DNA of 64,000 nucleotides from Pseudomonas fluorescens (GTDB taxonomy: Bacteria; Pseudomonadota; Gammaproteobacteria; Pseudomonadales; Pseudomonadaceae): contig NZ_CABVHJ010000007.1 in NCBI RefSeq assembly GCF_902497745.1, forward strand, positions 110,131-174,130, given 5' to 3'. Position 1 is the first letter of the stretch, and each line of letters opens with the position of its first letter. Of this stretch, positions 1-8,792 are shown piece after piece. The position numbers were made by a program, and so were the translations under genes. The notes under the pieces are model-generated. The model had not been told where the DNA came from, ran no database searches, and saw only the letters and a list, made by a program, of their open reading frames with translations.

Positions 1-1783
1 ATGAACTACGAACTCCATGAGCATTCCAGCGCCAGCAAGATGAAGGTAGACATCCGACTGATCTTGCTGCTTTCGAATCGTAGTTTTAGCTTTAGACCAA
101 GCTGCTTCTAACTCCTCTACGTAGCCGCGAAGAGCGTGCACTGTTTTCTCTTCATCTGGAAGCTGCCTTGCTAACTCACGAAGTTGAGCCCTAGCGTCTT
201 TGGAGCTTTCTTTAACCTTATTATCTATCTCCTTTATACTGGACATAGACTTGGAGGTACTTTTTAGCTCATATTTTTTAACAAGGGCTCCGAGCTCTTT
301 CCATATTACATATTGAAGGCATTGAACAAGTTTTTTTTGCTCTGGTGAGTCACAAAGACCTTGTCTGTTGGTTTGATCTTTCAGAAAAGGGTTATCTCGT
401 GAACTAATTTTCACTCGACCGACAAATTGGCCTCGGTTGAGCTTAAAAGAACGCTGCTTGAGAGCTTTCTGATCCAGCTGAAGCCAGTCGTCATCGGGAT
501 CTGCATAAGGATAAACTCGATAGCCATCCCTGTACATTAACAAGCCACCGGCCCACTGAGAGAGCCACTCACCAAACTCGTTGTATTTCTCGGTAGGTAG
601 CTCCCTCCTCTTTCTCTGCCTATTAAACCAGTAACCGACAGCGCTAAACTCGCCTAACGTTTGGATCCCCGCAAATCGTGCTGGGCCATTTTCCGTACCG
701 CCCTTATACAAAGGCTGATCTATATCTGCAAGAAGGCTATATAAATCATCACCTGCAGAATATATCTCCCCAGAATCGATCAACTCGTCCTCAACATTCT
801 GGCCATCCTTTTCTGGAACTCTGAACTTTGCGATGCCTTTAATAACAGGCTCTCTCACTCCATTGTTGTCTCTATAGGAAAAATCAATCTTAAAATACCC
901 GTGCCATCCGGCCAGCCAATCCGGATTCATTTCCTCGATCACATCGACATCTTTTCCATTAAAGCTAATTCTTAAATCGAGTACAGATGCCTCAAGATCA
1001 AAAGGGTCTTGAAGCTTAGACAGTTCGGATTTAGAAACTTGGGAAACTCTTTGGAATGACCAATCACTTCGTATGTCACTAATTCGAATTAGAGTGCCAT
1101 TGGGTTTTACACTGTTCTTCTTCTTGCCTTTTTCAGCCTTTACACTAAACGCACCGAGATCGAGGTCAATATTATCACCAAGTATCTTCCAGTCTACGAA
1201 CAGATTCGACCAATTAGTGTCTTTTTTTGTGCCAGTAATTAGCTCTAACTTCTCTCCGAGTCGCATCGCGGAAAGTCTACCGATTCCTTTTTCACCTAAT
1301 ATAGGACGCTTTCCCTCGGAATCTTCGCCCACTAGCCGCTCGCTTGCTCTATGCGGCGTACCTATGGTCAAGAAATTTTTATCTAAGTCAGCGTGTGTCA
1401 TCCCGCTTCCCCAGTCCTCCACCTCAATATAAGAGTGCTGGCAATAAAAATCCCTAAGAGCGACTAAAGAATCAGTACGATTAAGCCCTGACAGCTTCTG
1501 CACCAACGACTCTCGAATAGCAAGAGGTGTACTTGGTTCAAAAAAACGGGTTAGATTACTTATAAGCAGCGTATCGGGAATAAAATCTTCCTGTCCATTT
1601 TTGATACTAGATACAAGAGCCTGATATCCAGAAGCGGTTAATGCGACGTTTATACGCACTTCAATTTTTGGAGTCCCGGCATCTATGGAGTTTTTAATCA
1701 GCTCGTAAAGTGCTACTCCATCAGAACTGATAAGCTCTGCTCCTAGCTCCAGCAAGACTCTAGCCTTCACTTTGAATGACATA
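1..1783 (-). CDS. GHKL (HSP90/MutL-like) ATPase, last gene of the ssp cassette, 3' end outside window
   Basis: The minus strand is open from the ATG at 1783 to the window edge (594 codons, no stop). The N-terminal third has the GHKL ATP-binding motifs: N-box YELIKNSIDAG (about residues 26-36), the EDWGSGM motif (DxGxG, about 123-130) and GEKGIGRLSAM (G2 box, about 162-172). The remainder is not a domain I recognise; around 500-570 it is rich in charged residues and may be helical or coiled. It starts 14 nt after the sspD stop, so it is almost certainly co-transcribed with the ssp genes. It is visibly AT-richer than the rest of the window. By position it could be a restriction or effector component of the phosphorothioation system, as reported for sspBCD-sspFGH cassettes, but I cannot assign it to a named Ssp protein. 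The ATPase call is firm; the defence role is inference. Confidence 0.8.
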
Positions 1784-1797
1784 TTACATTCCTTCGT

Positions 1798-2625
1798 CTA
1801 AAGCGAGCATACCAAGCATCCCTGATCATCATCGTCATCTGGAGCCTCAGTTGAGTCAAGCTCGGAAAAAACCGCAATCAGTGTTGAATTATCCTTCCGC
1901 TGAGCCATTCTTTCCACGCGAAGCGCATGATCACGCTTAATCTGAGCCATACGCTCCGGTTGTTCAAGCTCCGCAAGGCTTTCACCTTGGCTCCAAGTAA
2001 AGAAGTTACCTGTTTTTTCAAAGGGCACTTCATACTCTTTAGCTTTCTCGTACAAATCGGGATGTGTTTCTTTTAACTTCACCCACTCGATTTTTTGCTG
2101 ATAGAAGCAAAAGTAGCATCCAGAGCGGGTTCTTCCCCATTTCGTGTAAGGGGGCATCCCAACCCCAGAAACTCGTAGAATCTCTTCAATATCGCGCAGG
2201 ATTAGCCCGTCCTCCTGGAACGGGTACACAGCTTCGATATTTGTCTTATGGCTGATGTACCCCGTGCGGTTTTCATCAGCACGGAGCCCAACGTAGTTGA
2301 TTATTGGTTGGTCGCCGCAGAAATCCTCAAAAGGCTTAAGCTTGAGCATCTTCGTGCACCAACGACGATGATTGGAGGGAATCATCCCTCCATACATGTC
2401 ATACCAGTGATCGAAGCCTAGGTCAGCGTTCAAACGATGCAACGGCTTCCCGAGGTAATTTTCCAGACGCTGCAGATAGTCATACGTCTCTGGTAACTCT
2501 TTGCCGGTATCGCTGAAGATGTATTCCATTTCTGGCACACGATCTCGCATGTAAATCGCCAGCGCTGCGCTGTCCTTGCCCCCTGAGAGGCTAAGGATAT
2601 GTCTAACCTGCGGTTCGTTGCTCAT
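1798..2625 (-). CDS. sspD: SspD/DndC-like phosphoadenosine phosphosulfate reductase family protein (DNA phosphorothioation)
   Basis: 275 aa. The PP-loop SLSGGKDSAAL (residues 13-23) marks an ATP pyrophosphatase of the PAPS reductase/DndC group. Cysteines in RRWCTKML and SGCYFCF could bind the Fe-S cluster known in DndC/SspD; a CLVC pair sits at the extreme C-terminus. In known systems this protein activates the DNA backbone with ATP and passes sulfur from a cysteine desulfurase to replace a non-bridging oxygen. It overlaps the end of sspC by 23 nt (ATG at 2625) and is followed 14 nt later by the GHKL ATPase gene. The Ssp rather than Dnd assignment rests on the DUF4007 partner upstream; alone it would be called a generic PAPS reductase. 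Confidence 0.85.
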   Translation of the reverse strand: MSNEPQVRHILSLSGGKDSAALAIYMRDRVPEMEYIFSDTGKELPETYDYLQRLENYLGKPLHRLNADLGFDHWYDMYGGMIPSNHRRWCTKMLKLKPFEDFCGDQPIINYVGLRADENRTGYISHKTNIEAVYPFQEDGLILRDIEEILRVSGVGMPPYTKWGRTRSGCYFCFYQQKIEWVKLKETHPDLYEKAKEYEVPFEKTGNFFTWSQGESLAELEQPERMAQIKRDHALRVERMAQRKDNSTLIAVFSELDSTEAPDDDDDQGCLVCSL

Positions 2626-5600
2626 CGCTTAGCTCATTCTCATCGTGTTCAGTGGAGCCCTGCTGCAATTGCAGCAACGCTTGAGCAAGGGCTGAAGCGG
2701 CCAAATTCAAATTGCCGCCCACTTGCTTAGTGAGAGTCTCTAGCAGGCCATTAGCCATGATCTTGGTCTCATGATCAGAGGTCAATAGCATCGCTGCTTC
2801 TTCGCCGCTGGGGAGAGTCAAAGTCACCCCGACGAAGCGTTGCGCTTGACGCTCAAACTCGCCTTTACGCATAGCTACCCTAAGCCAGCGCTTGTAGCGC
2901 CCGCATAGCTCAAGAACGGACTCCGCAAATATCGGAGCGTCACTGTCTTTCCAGATATCTAAGGGTCTATGAACGACAACACTCGCAATGGAATCCATCC
3001 ACTTGTCGTCAGTCAAGGTGATGTCCGAACAGCGCATGATGAAGGCTTTAAGATCTACCTCGGCAAGAGACTGCGCAGTATCAGCGCACTCTTCCTGGAG
3101 CTGCGATCGAAGGGCCTTCAGAGGGCCTGTGATCTCAAAAGCCTGCGCCATGGAAAAGCTAACCTCATCCTGCAACCGTCGGTATGCCATACCAAGCTCA
3201 GTGAGGCTTTTCGCCAGCAGATCGGGGAAGCTACTAGCGTCCTTCCCCTTCCCAGCCTTCACCACGCGCGGCATATCAACGGCGAGCAACGAAACTGGGT
3301 CGGTTGCTCTTTTAATTACGTCGCGAAGGGCTTTGGTTTGGTTTGTAAGTCGCAGTGTCTCTTGCGAATATTGCGGAAGACGCCCGTACCAGCGGATCAG
3401 CTCCCGCGCAGCATCCAGGTAAGATGCGTTCAACCCCAACTGCACACCTACCGCTCCAAATGCCTTTGCATAATCTTTGATCAGGTCTTTGCGCTCTGCT
3501 GCAATGTCGAAGCGGCGGAAGCTAAAGGTGTGAGGGCTTCTGAACATCCGTTGCTGATGATCGGAGGTCAACTCTAGGATCAGACTTCCTCGTTCGAAAA
3601 TCGCGCACGATTCCTTGTTAACAAGAAGGTAAACCATGAACCACACGCTGGCCGGCCCACTTCGGACCCCTAGCGGCGGAAGTGCCAGACTGGAAATGAC
3701 CTCAGCAAAAGTGACCTGCCCGTCAATCATCAGTTGCTTATCAAGCTCCGCCCAAACTTTACGTATGCCGGCAGGAGAATTACCGTCCGGTGCCGTTAAC
3801 AACCAACGGCCGCCAGCCCCTTTCTGATGCAGTCCAGTGGATTGAAGCAGAGAGCTGTAGAGCAATCGTTCGGGTGGGAAGTCGACGATACCTAGCAGCT
3901 CTGAATCAACCTTTTTATCCAGCAGGTCAAATAGACGCTGCCGAGCTGCATTGATTGCAGATGAAGGCTTCTCTTTGTTGATCAATTCGTTATTGATCGT
4001 CGGAGCCGCCTCGTAAACCTTATCGAACAGCCAAGAGGCGGCTTGACTAAGGTTCATTGCTCCGCTATCGGCGATCACCTTGCCTTTATGCCAATACTGC
4101 ATACCGGAGGACCCTTTTGCTTGCCGGTTCAGCAATGCCAAGACCAGTCGGCTAACACGCTCACGTGCCGTACTGAACCTCGACTCGACATAACGCTCAG
4201 TCCAGGGATCTAAATGACTAAGCTTGACCTGGTCATGAACCATCAACCAGCGGGAGTATTCAATGAGAGCATTTCGCTCATCCGGACCGACTTTGACAAT
4301 TGCGGTAAGCGATAAAACGTCGTCAGTAGAGCGAGCTACCTCTTCAGCAGCACCGACTAAAGCAGACGATTCGGCGTCTGCGAATATCAGCCCCACACTG
4401 CCATCATGGCGACCATGAACACCGATCGACTGCGCAATTCTATCCGACGTGCCTGCAGTCACTCTTACCGAGCGGATTGTTCCTGTCTGCTGATAGTGAC
4501 GACTTGCAATAACGCTTCTTTCAGATAGGGCTTGTGAAACGCCATTGAACATCAGTTCATCAGCAGAGCGCTGCATCGTTTCCTCGTATAAAGCCTCGAC
4601 GTTGATAGCGTGACTGACGGCAAAACCATAATCATGACTCGCAGGACGATGTACTAGGATTCTTTTGGCAGTTAGCTCACTCAAAGCTTCGGAGATAGCT
4701 CCAAGGTCTTCCCCCATAGCAAATCTAAGGAGCTCAACGGTCAACACCACATGGAGGACTTGAGCGACCAGCTCGATGACGGCAATCGACTTGAGTAATT
4801 CAAGCTGTAACGCCGTCATCTCCGCGTCATTACGCTCTACGACAGAGCGAGCGAAATCCCAGCGTCGCTCAGCTTCAAGATCACGGAAGCGAAGCCCTAC
4901 CCCTGTCGTGAGGTAGTCAAAAAGCTCGCTCATTCCATACCAAGAAGAATGATCGACAATATTACGCTCCGCGAAGTCTCTCAGTGCTCCGGACTCATAT
5001 CCACGCATGAATGCGTGAAATGAACGCTCGCTCTGACCAAATCGCTTAGATATGACCGCTAAGCAAGCCAGAGCTGCTGGGTGCAATGGGTACAGGCGCT
5101 CTGCCTGAGAGAACAGCTCACTCTCACCAGTTCCGCGGAAAAAGTTGAAATCAATTGCTTGCTTGTAGATGCTCCGGGCATCTTTTTTCAGGGTAACCGA
5201 CTCAGTAATGGTTTCATCCGCGCCTAGGGCATGAAGAGCGAAATGCGCATACCGCTCGACCGGCTCATCAAAAGGCACTTCATCGAAGCGTGCTGAGACC
5301 TTATGCCACTCATCGGAAAGTGTCCGACCTACACCTGTGGCATAAGCATCAAAGTGCTGGTGCAGCATTGATATGACTAGTAGACCATCGTCCTTAGGAT
5401 GAGATGCGACCTCAGCGATTTGCTGCAAAGACATCAAATCGCCGGCTTCCGGATTTAGAGCTGCGTACTCGATGAATTTGCCAAGCTCGTCAATCAGCAA
5501 TAGGACACCGGAACATCCAGCACCTTTGGTGATTAGAACAAAGTCATTCAGCAATCTACTCGTCGCTGCGTTAAGGGGTACGTCACGATAGGTCTGAGCT

Positions 5601-6061
5601 TTCGTATCCAACTGGCGCTTAAGCTCAGTAGCCAGCTTGCTTTTTGGCAGGTGCTCAAGTGCGTCAAGAATAGACTGTGCTAACGCGTCACCCAACGATA
5701 CGCGCGAACCGCTTATTGCCAGTGCAAAGCGATTTTGCCCTTGTGGGAAAAGCTCAGCGACTTCTGTAGAGGCCTCAATGAGCTGTTTGTAAATTGCATG
5801 AGAGCTCTTTTGCCCTTCTAACAAACGGGCTAGCAGCAACCCTAACGCCGACTTACCACTGCCATAGGGCCCAATGAGTTTCCAGGCGCGTTGTGCGCTT
5901 CCCGACTTCAACGCACCGCCAATCTGGCGAAGCACTGCCAAGACAGCAGGAGTGATCAGATAACTATCGAGCGAATCTTGTGACCGCAAATCTCTAGTCA
6001 GCGAAATGGAGCGCAGGAATTTGGAGTCCAGCTCAAGATGATCTATCAGTCGATCAGACAT
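2603..6061 (-). CDS. sspC: SspC-like large P-loop ATPase (DNA phosphorothioation)
   Basis: 1152 aa from the ATG at 6061; a longer reading frame begins at 6172 but its first 37 residues would lie inside sspB, and the 6061 start gives a tight 8-nt overlap (ATGTCTGA). Walker A GPYGSGKSALG lies at about residues 64-74 and Walker B VLLLIDELGKFIE follows near residue 190. The size and P-loop fit the ATPase that works with the SspB nickase and SspD in single-strand phosphorothioation. The C-terminal 800 residues have no motif I recognise. Sequence shows an ATPase; the Ssp role follows from its position between the DUF4007 gene and the PAPS reductase gene. Confidence 0.8.
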   Translation of the reverse strand: MSDRLIDHLELDSKFLRSISLTRDLRSQDSLDSYLITPAVLAVLRQIGGALKSGSAQRAWKLIGPYGSGKSALGLLLARLLEGQKSSHAIYKQLIEASTEVAELFPQGQNRFALAISGSRVSLGDALAQSILDALEHLPKSKLATELKRQLDTKAQTYRDVPLNAATSRLLNDFVLITKGAGCSGVLLLIDELGKFIEYAALNPEAGDLMSLQQIAEVASHPKDDGLLVISMLHQHFDAYATGVGRTLSDEWHKVSARFDEVPFDEPVERYAHFALHALGADETITESVTLKKDARSIYKQAIDFNFFRGTGESELFSQAERLYPLHPAALACLAVISKRFGQSERSFHAFMRGYESGALRDFAERNIVDHSSWYGMSELFDYLTTGVGLRFRDLEAERRWDFARSVVERNDAEMTALQLELLKSIAVIELVAQVLHVVLTVELLRFAMGEDLGAISEALSELTAKRILVHRPASHDYGFAVSHAINVEALYEETMQRSADELMFNGVSQALSERSVIASRHYQQTGTIRSVRVTAGTSDRIAQSIGVHGRHDGSVGLIFADAESSALVGAAEEVARSTDDVLSLTAIVKVGPDERNALIEYSRWLMVHDQVKLSHLDPWTERYVESRFSTARERVSRLVLALLNRQAKGSSGMQYWHKGKVIADSGAMNLSQAASWLFDKVYEAAPTINNELINKEKPSSAINAARQRLFDLLDKKVDSELLGIVDFPPERLLYSSLLQSTGLHQKGAGGRWLLTAPDGNSPAGIRKVWAELDKQLMIDGQVTFAEVISSLALPPLGVRSGPASVWFMVYLLVNKESCAIFERGSLILELTSDHQQRMFRSPHTFSFRRFDIAAERKDLIKDYAKAFGAVGVQLGLNASYLDAARELIRWYGRLPQYSQETLRLTNQTKALRDVIKRATDPVSLLAVDMPRVVKAGKGKDASSFPDLLAKSLTELGMAYRRLQDEVSFSMAQAFEITGPLKALRSQLQEECADTAQSLAEVDLKAFIMRCSDITLTDDKWMDSIASVVVHRPLDIWKDSDAPIFAESVLELCGRYKRWLRVAMRKGEFERQAQRFVGVTLTLPSGEEAAMLLTSDHETKIMANGLLETLTKQVGGNLNLAASALAQALLQLQQGSTEHDENELSDEQRTAG

Positions 6062-6959
6062 TCGATTCTTCTCCCACACCCAGCAAGCAATCAGCCCAAG
6101 CGGGCGCGAAAGTAGTATCCAGAATGATTTGCTGGGTATCAGCGGTATCAATAAATCGCACAACACCACCAAACTCTTTTTCTACACCTTCTAACAAGCT
6201 ACTCACTTGAAAGTTATCCAACCTGAAAACGCTACCGGGACTGAATTCACCATGAACAATCTTGGTGAGACTGAGAGAGTTGGTATTTTGACGCTCGAAG
6301 TAATCAATCAAGGAAAAAAGGAAAACTCTTGGAGACAGACCTAAGGGCGCATTTCTACCTACCAGGTAAACAGTTCTGCCGTCGTCGGCAGTGACCTCTT
6401 CAAAAAGTCCCAAATCTTGCAGTGGGCACCACGAGGTATCATCACCTGCAGACTCTTCCCGCTTGTACGAATGCAGGAAAATGCTTGAATGCTGCTCAAG
6501 GGTGGAGACCGCCAGCTTTTTGTTGCTAGCGGATGCCTGATCCACGAGACCCGCGATGAGAGTCTTTCGATCAAAACGGGAATACATTGCGCTCCCGAAG
6601 ACCAAGTTCCAAACTGCAATCTCCGCGTGAGATGAAATCCACCAGTGAAGCAGCCAAAGCGACTCAGGCTGTTCGAGGAAAGGGTCCCAACCATCTTTCG
6701 AAAGCAGCAAGCTTCCAATCGGGCCGGATTGCAGGCCAGAAGAATCGCGACCATCGACTATCCCGAAAGCCTCACCCCAGAATTGAATCGACTTGACCAT
6801 GTTGCGGCCAATGCCCAACGTAATCGTCGCCTGAGCTTCATCTTTCAGCGCAAGGGGATTGTTGATAATTGCTTGATGTAGCTTTGGCAGCCATCCGTAA
6901 CGGCAAACGAAGGACTCATGTCCCGAGAAGCGCTCATCTCGTCGTTGAATACTCGACAT
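6054..6959 (-). CDS. sspB: SspB-like DUF4007 protein, DNA nickase of the phosphorothioation system
   Basis: 301 aa. The N-terminus (RRDERFSGHESFVCRYGW, about residues 6-23) is the diagnostic opening of DUF4007 proteins. In characterised SspABCD systems the DUF4007 protein is the sequence-specific nicking enzyme that lets sulfur be inserted on one strand (CCA context). The chosen start is the ATG at 6959, whose A is also the last base of the stop codon of the upstream AbrB-type gene (TGATG); a TTG one codon earlier is possible. The 3' end overlaps sspC by 8 nt. These overlaps argue for translational coupling. The DUF4007 call is strong; nickase function is inherited from the family. Confidence 0.85.
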   Translation of the reverse strand: MSSIQRRDERFSGHESFVCRYGWLPKLHQAIINNPLALKDEAQATITLGIGRNMVKSIQFWGEAFGIVDGRDSSGLQSGPIGSLLLSKDGWDPFLEQPESLWLLHWWISSHAEIAVWNLVFGSAMYSRFDRKTLIAGLVDQASASNKKLAVSTLEQHSSIFLHSYKREESAGDDTSWCPLQDLGLFEEVTADDGRTVYLVGRNAPLGLSPRVFLFSLIDYFERQNTNSLSLTKIVHGEFSPGSVFRLDNFQVSSLLEGVEKEFGGVVRFIDTADTQQIILDTTFAPAWADCLLGVGEESNV

Positions 6960-7165
6960 CAACCTTTCCTCCCTGGTGCCATTTTCTCCGAAGCAGCTTG
7001 GTCGTTGCTCTGAGCTGCAGGCTCGATAATGATGCGTTTCGTGGCGGCATCAAAGTAGATATCTACTTGGTCGCCTTCGTGTAGGCCGGCATTCCTCAGC
7101 AATTGCTCGCTAAGCGAAACGCGCCCTAGCTTCTGGATCCTGCGGGTGTCAAACAAAACCTTCAT
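6959..7165 (-). CDS. AbrB/MazE/SpoVT-type DNA-binding protein at the head of the ssp operon
   Basis: 68 aa from the ATG at 7165; a TTG at 7201 would add 12 residues. The stretch MKVLFDTRRIQKLGRVSLSEQL ... GLHEGDQVDIYF...RIIIEPA is the classic swapped-hairpin AbrB fold, ending in an Ala/Ser-rich tail. Such proteins are small DNA-binding regulators or antitoxins. Its stop overlaps the sspB ATG by one base, so it is the first gene of the ssp operon. No toxin partner (PIN or MazF) is adjacent, so it is more likely an autoregulator of the cassette than half of a toxin-antitoxin pair; that is inference. Confidence 0.8.
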   Translation of the reverse strand: MKVLFDTRRIQKLGRVSLSEQLLRNAGLHEGDQVDIYFDAATKRIIIEPAAQSNDQAASEKMAPGRKG

Positions 7166-7233
7166 CCTACTTACCCCAAGCCTCGTGGCAGGCTTTATCA
7201 ATACTCGTATGATACTTTATTGAGAGACCTAAC

Positions 7234-7272
7234 ACAGGGGGAGCGCCTCCTAAAGGTGCTCATTTCCCCTGT
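7234..7272. other. Strong stem-loop in the leader upstream of the ssp operon
   Basis: ACAGGGG (7234-7240) pairs with CCCCTGT (7266-7272), enclosing GAGCGCCT (7241-7248) paired with AGGTGCTC (7254-7261) around a five-base loop. A four-base bulge (ATTT) separates the two stems on one side. It ends about 70 nt upstream of the AbrB-type start and is followed on the plus strand by CTTTTG. It could be an attenuator or terminator, or a leftover inverted repeat; no plus-strand gene ends here. Confidence 0.5.
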
Positions 7273-7778
7273 CTTTTGTCCGTTAGGCCAGTCTCGTCCT
7301 CAGGCTTGGCACCATTGCCACTGATAGCTGACTTGACAGCAGGTCACGCGGTCGACTCCTGTCTACCTAGACGGCTGGCGAGCATAATTTTCTCGCCCAC
7401 AGCGACCTAGTTCCAGAAGGACCCGTCGTCAGCAGAGCACTCGATTACAGTCTGAAACGCTAGCAGCGCTGTCGCGCCACCTTTATGACAGGGCCATTTG
7501 AAGCCGGACAGGAGCAGCAGAGATGATGAGGTTCACCCAGGTATGCCTACCTCAAAGATTTACTGACGCGCTTGCCGACGCAACGAGAGAGTGAGATGGA
7601 GGGGCATCTGCCGCACATATGACGTCCGCTCTAGTCACACAAGATGGATTGGTTGGACGATTACAGAGAGGCTGACATTTCTTTGCGACAGACCGATCGC
7701 GTATAATTTGCAAGAGGATGAGGAGGGTACAGTTCCCCATCACCTGCAAGCTAACCTCAAACATAAACAGGAAAATTT
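7273..7778. other. Gene-free stretch between the ssp operon and the acidic-protein gene
   Basis: Six-frame translations here are short and look like chance. I see no RNA gene or recognisable transposon end. A perfect -10 hexamer at 7702-7707 is listed separately. Any ssp promoter facing left should lie in the first part of this stretch or just before it, but I could not pick one with confidence. Confidence 0.5.
7702..7707 (+). promoter_or_regulatory. Candidate -10 box TATAAT for the acidic small protein
   Basis: A perfect sigma-70 -10 hexamer lies 71 nt upstream of the 7779 start. The -35 region at optimal spacing (TTCTTT, 7679-7684) is poor. Confidence 0.4.
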
Positions 7779-8099
7779 ATGGGCCTACAAATTTCAGCGT
7801 CCGGTGATGTCTCCTACAAGGTAGAGGATGATGAATACCGCCTAGATTCAAGCGATCTGACAGAAGGCGAGTGGGTCCTCAACGCACCCGCTCAGTACAA
7901 AGAAGACGACGAGGAGTGGAATGTGACCTTGTCCGCTCACACCGATCACGGCACCTTCACTTGGCTTTTGAACGTCACCATTGGCGTGAATGGATCAGAT
8001 GTTCAAGACGCATGGCGTACGGATCCAGAAGGCGTTTCCGAGGTCGAAGACTGTATGTCGTTCGAACTGCAGCACATCCCTGATGCAGCCACATGGTAG
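7779..8099 (+). CDS. Small highly acidic protein of unknown function
   Basis: 106 aa, ATG preceded by AGGAAAA at good spacing. I count 24 Asp/Glu against 4 Lys/Arg, spread over the whole chain in clusters such as VEDDEY and KEDDEEW, with several Trp and Phe. No signal peptide or membrane segment. A promoter-like TATAAT lies upstream and a hairpin terminator follows 22 nt after the stop, so this looks like a complete one-gene unit inside the island. I do not recognise the family. The charge pattern resembles DNA-mimic proteins, but acidic immunity or structural proteins look similar; that function is speculation. Confidence 0.65.
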   Translation: MGLQISASGDVSYKVEDDEYRLDSSDLTEGEWVLNAPAQYKEDDEEWNVTLSAHTDHGTFTWLLNVTIGVNGSDVQDAWRTDPEGVSEVEDCMSFELQHIPDAATW

Positions 8100-8121
8100 T
8101 TAATTTCCAGCGCATACCAAG

Positions 8122-8146
8122 GCCCGCACCCAGCGGGCTTTTCTTT
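8122..8146 (+). terminator. Rho-independent terminator after the acidic protein gene
   Basis: GCCCGC, loop ACCCA, GCGGGC, then TTTTCTTT. Confidence 0.8.
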
Positions 8147-8185
8147 GTCTGGACGATTGGCATAACTAAGCTAACGATCCGAGGG

Positions 8186-8393
8186 GTCACTGTATCGCCT
8201 GACAACGCGGCTTGTGAAGGCATCTTCGGCCGGCTGAAAACGGAACTGTTCATCCTGGCAATTGGCAGTCAAAGAGCATAGAGCCGTTCATTCAGGCCTT
8301 GGATTCATGCATTCGCTGGTACAACGAGAAACGTATCAAAATTCCCCGCGGCGCTCTCAGGCCCCATTGAGTATCGTCAGATACTGGGCCACG
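8186..8393 (+). pseudogene. IS3-family (IS150-like) transposase C-terminal remnant, two frameshifts
   Basis: Three frames read in turn give the end of an IS150-type OrfB: VSPDNAACEGIFGRLKTELF, then SIEPFIQALDSCIRWYNEKR..., then IEYRQILG. The first switch is near 8250 and the second near 8367, where an extra C in AGGCCCC breaks the frame. Only the last quarter of the transposase survives, including the region of the catalytic Glu (AACEGIFGRLK). Dead element, no ends recognisable. Confidence 0.8.
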
Positions 8394-8792
8394 CGGCATA
8401 ACCAGTCCAGGTTTTTGTCCGCATCCCCACCGGGTCAGTTTTCGGTCAGCGGCAACACCGCTGGGTCAAAATCGTATCAGCACCAACACCAAGCATTGCT
8501 TAAGAGTGTGTTGTAACAAACGCAATGATGGATTTCGTCGAAGACAGCGAACACACGGTAATCGTCCAATAGCTTCCAAAAAGCCTCATCACGGTTTTCC
8601 ATCCCTGATAGGTGCCTCCAGCGCCGACCGTACCAATCAGCCCAACGAGCCGTCTCGACAACATCTCCAAAAAAGTGCGCAGTAAGCCTCCATGCGTTGC
8701 GGGGCCCGATCTTCGAGACGTTGCGGCAGCGGCCAGGGAGCATGCGGATTCCACGCACACTTGGACAGTAAGCATCGCAAGCAAGAGGCTTA
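8394..8792. other. Degenerate stretch between an IS remnant and the 8793 gene
   Basis: No intact gene. It holds the helicase-like fragment listed at 8520-8645 and otherwise only short open frames without start signals. Confidence 0.5.
8520..8645 (-). pseudogene. Remnant of a DEAD/DEAH-box helicase
   Basis: On the minus strand one frame reads GGTYQG and, after a one-base slip near 8605, another reads MENRDEAFWKLLDDYRVFAV followed by FDEIHHC. The second part looks like motif II (DEIHH) of SF2 helicases, and TYQG is the usual sequence before it. No other helicase motifs are nearby. Short, so moderate confidence only. Confidence 0.45.

Noticed and set aside
6062..6172. Upstream extension of sspC
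   Set aside because: It would lie wholly inside sspB, and the ATG at 6061 gives the usual short overlap.
8477..8784. 93- and 94-codon minus-strand frames as intact genes
   Set aside because: Neither has a start signal; together they show a frameshifted helicase fragment.
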